A stretch of DNA of 38,916 bases, from contig DVJP01000043.1 of the NCBI GenBank assembly GCA_018716725.1, positions 1 through 38,916 on the forward strand. The letters run 5' to 3'. The notes under the pieces are model-generated. The model did no database searches. It worked only from the letters and a program-made list of their open reading frames with translations, and was not told the DNA's origin. Of the stretch, positions 34,547 to 38,916 are shown in pieces. Within the stretch, counting starts at the first letter, position 1. Each line of letters starts with the position of its first letter. The translations under genes were made by a program, and so were the position numbers. The DNA comes from Candidatus Merdivicinus excrementipullorum (GTDB lineage Bacteria > Bacillota > Clostridia > Oscillospirales > Ruminococcaceae).

Positions 34547-35779
34547 TTATCCACGCAGGCCATATTCCATGGGAATATGGGGGATTCCCACCTCCAAAAA
34601 TTCCCCGCCGGTTGCGGAAAACCCCAGCTTTTCATAAAATCCCGCCGCTGTTTTCCGGGCGTGCACCGTCACCTTTGCAGCCCCTTCCCGGAAAGCCGCC
34701 TCTTTCACCAGTTCCCAGAGCCTTCTCCCGACGCCCTTTCCCCGGCAGGATTCCGCCACCGCCGCCTGCTTCATCCGGAAGGCCCCCGGCGCGTCCGGGT
34801 CCGGCAGGAGCATCATGGTTCCCACCACTTCCCCGTTTTCCACGGCGGAAAAATGCCGGTAATCCTTTTCGGCAGACAAATCCTCTGAAAATAAATCCAA
34901 GCCCAAAGGCTTCCGGAGCGCCCTGTCCCGCAGTTCCAGATTTCTCCGGTATTCCGGGCTTCCGTAAGGGGCTTCCAGCACTGCAATCCCGCCGTCCAGG
35001 CCCGTCATGCGCCGGATGGTGCGGATTACCCCGTTTTCATCGTTGGAGGGAACCCAGAACCGGGCCAGCTTTTTCAAATCCGGGTGGGCGTTTTCCATGG
35101 CGCAGCTAGTAAAGCAGGCCCCCATCATCTGGGTGTCGTTTAAGTAATCCCCAAAGGCCATGGTTTCCTCCGGCGAAACGCCGCAGAGCTTTTCCAAAGC
35201 CGTCAGGGCCGTCCCTTTGTTGGATTCCCCCATAATGTCAATCCACCGTTCCCCGGACAGCGTCACCTGGAACCGGCCCTCCGCGGCCTTTTTCATGGCC
35301 GGGTAGCTGTTGGTTTCGGCGTCCTTTAAATCGTACACGGCGATTTTGCAGACATTTGCTTCAACCTTCAGGAGATCATCTACATATTTCAACTTTTCGT
35401 AATACATGGACGCGTTTTCCGCAAATTCTGCCCCAAAATCCTCGCAGTAGGCCGTGTCCGGGCAGCAGAGAATGGGGCAGGCGCCGGGGATTTCCCGCAG
35501 CTGTTTTATGAGGGCCTGCCAGTCCCTTTTTTCCATAGGCTCCAGGAAGATAGGCGCGCCTTTGTCAAAAATCATGGTGCCGTTTTCGCAGAGGAACAAA
35601 ATCTCGTTTTCCATGCCGGGGAACTGCCTCACCAGGTTATAATACTGCCGGCCGCTGGCCACGGCGAACCGGACGCCCCTTTCCCGGAGCTTCCCCAAAA
35701 CGTCAAACAAATCCGGCGGCAGGCGTTTTTGGGAGTCCAGCAGGGTCCCGTCCATATCCGCCGCAATCAGTTTAATCAT
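34547..35779 (-). CDS. Fusion of Cof-type HAD phosphatase and GNAT acetyltransferase
   Basis: A 410-aa protein. Residues 1 to about 270 are a Cof/HAD-IIB phosphatase: nucleophile Asp8 and Asp10 in AADMDGTLLDS, motif II in AVASGRQ, motif III Lys in GESNKGTAL, motif IV in MAFGDYLNDTQMM. Residues of about 275-410 are a GNAT fold with acetyl-CoA motif CRGKGVGRR (345-353) and a usual ending FYEKLGFSATGGEFLEVGIPH-type. Both active sites look intact. The ATG at 35779 has AAAGG 9 nt upstream. I know HAD-GNAT fusions of the FkbH type, but those use a different HAD class. Substrates unknown. Confidence 0.88.
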   Translation of the reverse strand: MIKLIAADMDGTLLDSQKRLPPDLFDVLGKLRERGVRFAVASGRQYYNLVRQFPGMENEILFLCENGTMIFDKGAPIFLEPMEKRDWQALIKQLREIPGACPILCCPDTAYCEDFGAEFAENASMYYEKLKYVDDLLKVEANVCKIAVYDLKDAETNSYPAMKKAAEGRFQVTLSGERWIDIMGESNKGTALTALEKLCGVSPEETMAFGDYLNDTQMMGACFTSCAMENAHPDLKKLARFWVPSNDENGVIRTIRRMTGLDGGIAVLEAPYGSPEYRRNLELRDRALRKPLGLDLFSEDLSAEKDYRHFSAVENGEVVGTMMLLPDPDAPGAFRMKQAAVAESCRGKGVGRRLWELVKEAAFREGAAKVTVHARKTAAGFYEKLGFSATGGEFLEVGIPHIPMEYGLRG

Positions 35780-35904
35780 ATACCCCATCCTTTCCGGAAA
35801 AGCCTGTGTCGTACCGGTTTTATCATACCACAAACCGGAGGTCCCCGGCTAGATATGTTTCAGAAAAGATACACAGCCTGTGTCCCGGAATTTTGGTAAA
35901 TATT

Positions 35905-35931
35905 GAAAAGCCGCCCGGTTTCCCGGACGGC
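35905..35931 (-). terminator. Terminator after the broken XRE gene
   Basis: Minus-strand stem GCCGTCCGG/CCGGGCGGC (35923-35931 with 35910-35918) with a 4-nt loop (plus-strand 35919-35922) followed by TTTTC. Confidence 0.75.
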
Positions 35932-35935
35932 CGCG

Positions 35936-36204
35936 CTATTCCTCTGTTGGGGAGGGATTTTCCCGCACCAGCTCTTCCATGGTGGTGTGGAGAATTTTCG
36001 CCAGGGCCTTGAGTTCCATGTCCCTCACGAATCGTTGTCCCTTTTCAATTCGGAAAATAACATTTTATCAACGTCAATCCCCTGCAACTGCAATTTAGCG
36101 GCCAAAGCCTGCTGGGACAGCGCCGGTTTTTGCTGCCTGCGGAGCTGGGCGATTTTGCTCCCGCACAGATTTCGGGGTTTCTTGTTGTCACAAGGGCTGC
36201 ACAT
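35936..36204 (-). pseudogene. XRE-family regulator interrupted by a 1-nt deletion
   Basis: From ATG 36204 the minus strand reads MCSPCDNKKPRNLCGSKIAQ, then LRRQQKPALSQQALAAKLQL, QGIDVDK, and then shifts and stops at 36025-36027 (59 aa). Adding one A to the run at 36063-36066 restores ...DKNVIFRIEKGQRFVRDMEL, then KALAKILHTTMEELVRENPS, ending at 35936-35938. That gives a standard 89-aa Cro/C1-type regulator with its recognition helix and C-terminal helices. SD GGGAG, a promoter and a terminator are all intact. It is either a recent inactivation, a sequencing error in a homopolymer, or a frameshift site. Confidence 0.85.
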
Positions 36205-36236
36205 GTTACCATCTCCCTGATATTCTTTCCCTTTCT

Positions 36237-36280
36237 ATTATAGAACAGCAGGAAAATTTTTTGACATTCACCAAATGTCA
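36237..36280 (-). promoter_or_regulatory. Promoter of the XRE gene with palindromic operator
   Basis: On the minus strand TATAAT (36237-36242). A perfect inverted repeat TGACATT-N5-AATGTCA (36262-36280) covers the -35 position. It probably binds the XRE protein itself (autorepression), by inference. Confidence 0.65.
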
Positions 36281-36300
36281 TTTTTGCAGAAACCTAGTTT

Positions 36301-36382
36301 TGTAGGGGCGGGGTTTCCCCGCCCGCCGATTTTTCCGAAACGTTTTTACATTTTACGCGGGACGGGAAACCCGTCCCCTACA
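36301..36382. repeat. Pair of facing hairpin repeat units (locus E, part 1)
   Basis: 36301-36325: TGTAGGGGCGGGG-TTT-CCCCGCCCG. 36358-36382: GGGACGGG-AAA-CCCGTCCC then CTACA. They are in opposite orientation, with TGTAG/CTACA at the outer ends and about 30 nt of unrelated sequence inside, as at 34160-34243. Confidence 0.8.
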
Positions 36383-36401
36383 GCTTATTCTGACACGTTC
36401 C

Positions 36402-36571
36402 GGGCGAACACAGTTCGCCCCTACAAACCGTTTGGGTTATCAAAACGATAGGAAATGAATCGTTCCCATACGGTGAATTTATTTCGCCGTCCAGCGGTTG
36501 GAAAGACGCTGTGCGGCCGCATCGCGTCATCAAGCAAGCTTGATGACTATGCCAGCGGCGGCTCGCCGCTA
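36402..36571. repeat. Composite palindromic repeat element (locus E, part 2)
   Basis: In order: a hairpin identical to 10086-10110 (36402-36426); the AAAACRATAGRAAATGAA leader and an ACGG...CCGT hairpin plus CCAGCGG (36441-36497); GCTGTGCGGCCGC (36508-36520); a perfect 10-bp palindrome GTCATCAAGC/GCTTGATGAC (36526-36547); AGCGGCGGCTCGCCGCTA (36554-36571). The order matches 10086-10482. The final TA is part of the stop codon of the minus-strand GlmU-like gene. Confidence 0.82.
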
Positions 36572-37264
36572 ATATTTCAGTTTCCGGTCCCGGAGCTTTT
36601 CCGCCCCCAGGCCGGGCTTGTTGACCTGCCTTGCCCGGGCGATAGCAAAATCCCCGTCCGGCACTTCGTTTGTAATGGTGGAACCGGCGGCGATAAAGGT
36701 ATTGTCGCCGATTTCCACCGGCGCAATCATATTGGTATTGCAGCCGATAAAGGCGTTGTCCCCGATTTTGCACCGGCACTTTTTCACGCCGTCATAATTT
36801 ACCGTGACGCAGCCGCAGCCGAAATTCACGTTCCGGCCCACGTCGCTGTCCCCAATGTAAGTAAGGTGGGCCACCGCTGTCCCTACGCCTATATTGGAAT
36901 TTTTGATTTCCACAAAATCCCCCACATGGACGTGGTCGTCCAGCACGGAATTGGGCCGCAGGTGGGAAAAAGGCCCCACGCTGACTTCCTCCCCCACCCG
37001 GGACTGATAGCACTGGGACGCGTTGATGGTGCTCCGGTTCCCGATGACGCTGTCCACAATGACGCTACCGCCGGTGATGACGCAGTTTTCCCCAATGACC
37101 GTTTCCCCACGCAGGGTGACGTTTGGGGAAATCCGGGTCCCTTTGCCGATTTTCACCGATTCCTCAATGACAATCCCATCGGCGCACTCAAAAATCACCC
37201 CGTTTTCCAGGTGCTTTTGGAGCACGGCCAGACGGGCTTTTTCCATTTCCGCTAAGCTGTTCAT
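36569..37264 (-). CDS. Stand-alone GlmU-type left-handed beta-helix acetyltransferase domain
   Basis: A 231-aa protein corresponding to the C-terminal half of GlmU. The helical linker (NSLAEMEKARLAVLQKHLEN) leads into hexapeptide repeats with FSHLRPNSVL, HVGDFVEIKNSNIG, AHLTYIGDSDVG (His133 at the place of the catalytic His of GlmU), NFGCGCVTVNYDGVK and FIAAGSTITNEVPDG. The N-terminal pyrophosphorylase domain (LxAGxGTRM) is absent: upstream sequence is promoter region, and the start at 37264 has GGGAGG 8 nt before it. It could acetylate glucosamine-1-phosphate or be a related acyltransferase. The complete GlmU may be encoded elsewhere. Confidence 0.85.
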   Translation of the reverse strand: MNSLAEMEKARLAVLQKHLENGVIFECADGIVIEESVKIGKGTRISPNVTLRGETVIGENCVITGGSVIVDSVIGNRSTINASQCYQSRVGEEVSVGPFSHLRPNSVLDDHVHVGDFVEIKNSNIGVGTAVAHLTYIGDSDVGRNVNFGCGCVTVNYDGVKKCRCKIGDNAFIGCNTNMIAPVEIGDNTFIAAGSTITNEVPDGDFAIARARQVNKPGLGAEKLRDRKLKY

Positions 37265-37391
37265 AAACGCATCCTCCCGCATCATTTTTCTTCTATCATA
37301 CACGCATTTGCTCCCTTTGTAAACCCCTTTGCCAAAATATGTACAAATTCTGTGGAATACGCATAAACTCAAAAAATTTATAAAATATCTC

Positions 37392-37420
37392 TGGAAAAAG
37401 TAGGGGAAGTTTGCTATAAT
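37392..37420 (+). promoter_or_regulatory. ppdK promoter
   Basis: TGGAAA (37392-37397), 17-nt spacer, TATAAT (37415-37420) with extended -10 TGC. Start expected near 37427. Confidence 0.8.
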
Positions 37421-37426
37421 ATTACT

Positions 37427-37574
37427 GAACACAGTGAAGCAGACTGCCCGTTTTTGGAACCAGTCTTGTTTTCTCTGTGAAAAATGTAGGAACGCTGGAG
37501 CTTTTCCGCCGGGCTGTCCTGGTTTTCCGGGGATAAAGTTCCTGCTATCCATAAAATTATGGAGGTAGATCACA
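37427..37574 (+). promoter_or_regulatory. Long structured 5' leader of ppdK
   Basis: About 148 nt of untranslated leader. CACAG (37430-37434) and AGACTG (37441-37446) pair with CAGTCT (37461-37466) and CTGTG (37475-37479) as one stem-loop. TAGGAAC (from 37487) can pair with GTTCCTG-type sequence near 37537-37544. No T-box, no known riboswitch motif recognised, no leader terminator. Confidence 0.45.
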
Positions 37575-38916
37575 ATGCAGAAGAAGTATGTTTACCTTTT
37601 CACCGAAGGTAACGGCAAAATGCGCGAGCTTCTGGGCGGCAAGGGCGCGAACCTGGCTGAAATGACCAACCTGGGCCTGCCGGTTCCGCAGGGCTTCACC
37701 ATTTCCACCGAAGCCTGCACCCAGTACTACGAGGACGGCCGCAAAATCAACGATGAGATCCAGGCTGAAATCATGGAATATGTCGGCAAAATGGAAGAAA
37801 TCACCGGCAAGAAATTCGGCGACCACGAGAACCCCCTGCTGGTTTCCGTTCGTTCCGGCGCCCGCGCTTCCATGCCCGGTATGATGGACACCATCCTGAA
37901 CCTGGGCCTCAATGAGGAAGTTGTGGAAGTTATGGCCGCCAAATCCGGCAACCCCCGCTGGGCTTGGGACTGCTACCGCCGCTTTATCCAGATGTATTCC
38001 GACGTCGTTATGGAAGTCGGCAAAAAATACTTCGAGCAGCTCATCGACAAGATGAAAGAGGAAAAAGGCGTCACCCAGGACGTGGAGCTGACTGCTGAGG
38101 ACCTGAAAGAGCTGGCTAACCAGTTCAAAGCCGAGTACAAAGAAAAAATCGGCGCGGACTTCCCCTCCGACCCCAAAGAGCAGCTCATGGGCGCCGTCCA
38201 GGCTGTATTCCGTTCTTGGGACAACCCCCGCGCTAACGTTTACCGCCGCGACAACGACATCCCTTATTCCTGGGGTACCGCTGTTAACGTCCAGATGATG
38301 GCCTTCGGCAACATGGGCGACACCTCCGGCACCGGCGTTGCCTTCACCCGCAACCCCGCTACCGGCGAAAAGAAACTGTTCGGCGAATTCCTGATGAACG
38401 CCCAGGGCGAAGACGTGGTTGCCGGCGTTCGCACTCCTCAGCCCATCGCTCAGCTGAAGGAAGTTATGCCTGAAGTTTACGACCAGTTCGTAGACATCTG
38501 CCACACCCTGGAAAACCATTACCGCGACATGCAGGACATGGAGTTCACCATTGAAGACCGCAAGCTGTACATGCTCCAGACCCGTAACGGCAAACGTACC
38601 GCCGCCGCCGCTCTGAAGATCGCCTGCGACCTGGTGGATGAGGGCATGATCGACGAGAAGCAGGCCGTGGCCATGATCGATCCCCGCACTCTGGACACTC
38701 TGCTCCATCCCCAGTTTGATGCCGAGGCCATCAAGAAGAGCGCCGTCATGGGCAAGGCTCTGGGCGCCTCCCCGGGTGCTGCCAGCGGCAAGATCGTCTT
38801 CACTGCTGAGGACGCCAAGGAGTGGAATGACCGTGGCGAGAAGGTGGTTCTGGTCCGTCTGGAGACCTCCCCTGAGGATATCGAGGGCATGAAGGCCGCG
38901 CAGGGCATCCTGACCG
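37575..38916 (+). CDS. ppdK: Pyruvate, phosphate dikinase, N-terminal half (cut by window end)
   Basis: 447 codons are visible of an enzyme usually about 875 aa. It interconverts pyruvate + ATP + Pi and PEP + AMP + PPi, a central glycolytic/gluconeogenic step in many Clostridia. The ATP-grasp domain is recognised by LLGGKGANLAEMTNLGLPVP, SVRSGARASMPGMMDTILNL, GTGVAFTRNPATGE, FLMNAQGEDVVAGVRTP and LQTRNGKRT. The swivelling phosphohistidine domain begins at GASPGAASGKIVF; its His lies just past the window. GGAGG is 9 nt upstream. Arg codons are CGC/CGT only as far as I can see, unlike the CGG-rich neighbours, which suggests high expression. Confidence 0.97.
   Translation, partial: MQKKYVYLFTEGNGKMRELLGGKGANLAEMTNLGLPVPQGFTISTEACTQYYEDGRKINDEIQAEIMEYVGKMEEITGKKFGDHENPLLVSVRSGARASMPGMMDTILNLGLNEEVVEVMAAKSGNPRWAWDCYRRFIQMYSDVVMEVGKKYFEQLIDKMKEEKGVTQDVELTAEDLKELANQFKAEYKEKIGADFPSDPKEQLMGAVQAVFRSWDNPRANVYRRDNDIPYSWGTAVNVQMMAFGNMGDTSGTGVAFTRNPATGEKKLFGEFLMNAQGEDVVAGVRTPQPIAQLKEVMPEVYDQFVDICHTLENHYRDMQDMEFTIEDRKLYMLQTRNGKRTAAAALKIACDLVDEGMIDEKQAVAMIDPRTLDTLLHPQFDAEAIKKSAVMGKALGASPGAASGKIVFTAEDAKEWNDRGEKVVLVRLETSPEDIEGMKAAQGILT

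Noticed and set aside
37265-37573. 103-codon N-terminal extension of the GlmU-like gene
   Set aside because: It overlaps the ppdK promoter and leader, shows no uridylyltransferase motifs, and a good SD-ATG pair exists at 37264.
37557-38708. 383-codon open frame antisense to ppdK
   Set aside because: ppdK on the plus strand is unmistakable by motif; the antisense frame is Val/Leu/Gly/His-rich with no recognisable domain.

Overview
The window reads as a chromosomal segment of a fairly GC-rich member of the Clostridia, most likely gut-type (Oscillospiraceae/Ruminococcaceae-like). Grounds: perfect CIRCE before groES-groEL, lon directly followed by engB/ysxC, a T-box leader before a leu operon, a short prolyl-tRNA synthetase without editing insert, LeuA of the long LeuA2 type, pyruvate phosphate dikinase, strong Shine-Dalgarno sites and vegetative TTGACA/TATAAT promoters. 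The genus is inference only.

Layout. 1-127: left end of an IS3-family-like element cut by the window edge. 278-1450: MFS transporter. 1526-3543: groES-groEL under CIRCE/HrcA control (minus strand). 3867-5053: ilvE. 5158-9660: lon-engB-lysA. 9725-10026: two near-identical tRNA-Lys(TTT) genes. 10041-10482: composite palindromic repeat. 10480-14504: MarR regulator plus a heterodimeric ABC exporter with one degenerate ATP site. 14631-15106: membrane zinc-ribbon protein. 15262-16654: PepC/bleomycin hydrolase. 16755-19258: GT2 glycosyltransferase and a polytopic partner. 19302-21296: small protein, VOC protein, Eis-like acetyltransferase. 21310-25254: response regulator, histidine kinase and HtrA protease. 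25415-26153: XRE regulator and small membrane protein. 26245-31168: T-box-controlled leuA-leuC-leuD-leuB. 31192-34085: proS and a MATE transporter. 34125-34436: repeats and a terminator. 34547-35779: HAD-GNAT fusion. 35936-36204: XRE regulator broken by one missing A. 36301-36571: repeats again. 36569-37264: stand-alone GlmU acetyltransferase-type domain. 37392-38916: ppdK, cut by the right edge.

How it works together. Leucine/branched-chain synthesis is covered by leuABCD and ilvE, lysine by lysA. Protein quality control is covered by GroESL, Lon and the two-component/HtrA locus. Envelope functions include the ABC, MFS and MATE transporters and a GT2/membrane pair that probably glycosylates a surface polymer.

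The most unusual content is in the intergenic DNA. At least four loci (10.05-10.48, 15.15-15.23, 34.12-34.40 and 36.30-36.57 kb) carry mosaics of short hairpin modules whose arms differ but still pair. Two of these loci are collinear composite elements that end exactly at the stop codon of a minus-strand gene. I do not see a complete new defence or mobile system. The repeat family, the broken XRE gene, the HAD-GNAT fusion, the stand-alone GlmU domain and the SD-sequestering IS leader are the leads most worth following.
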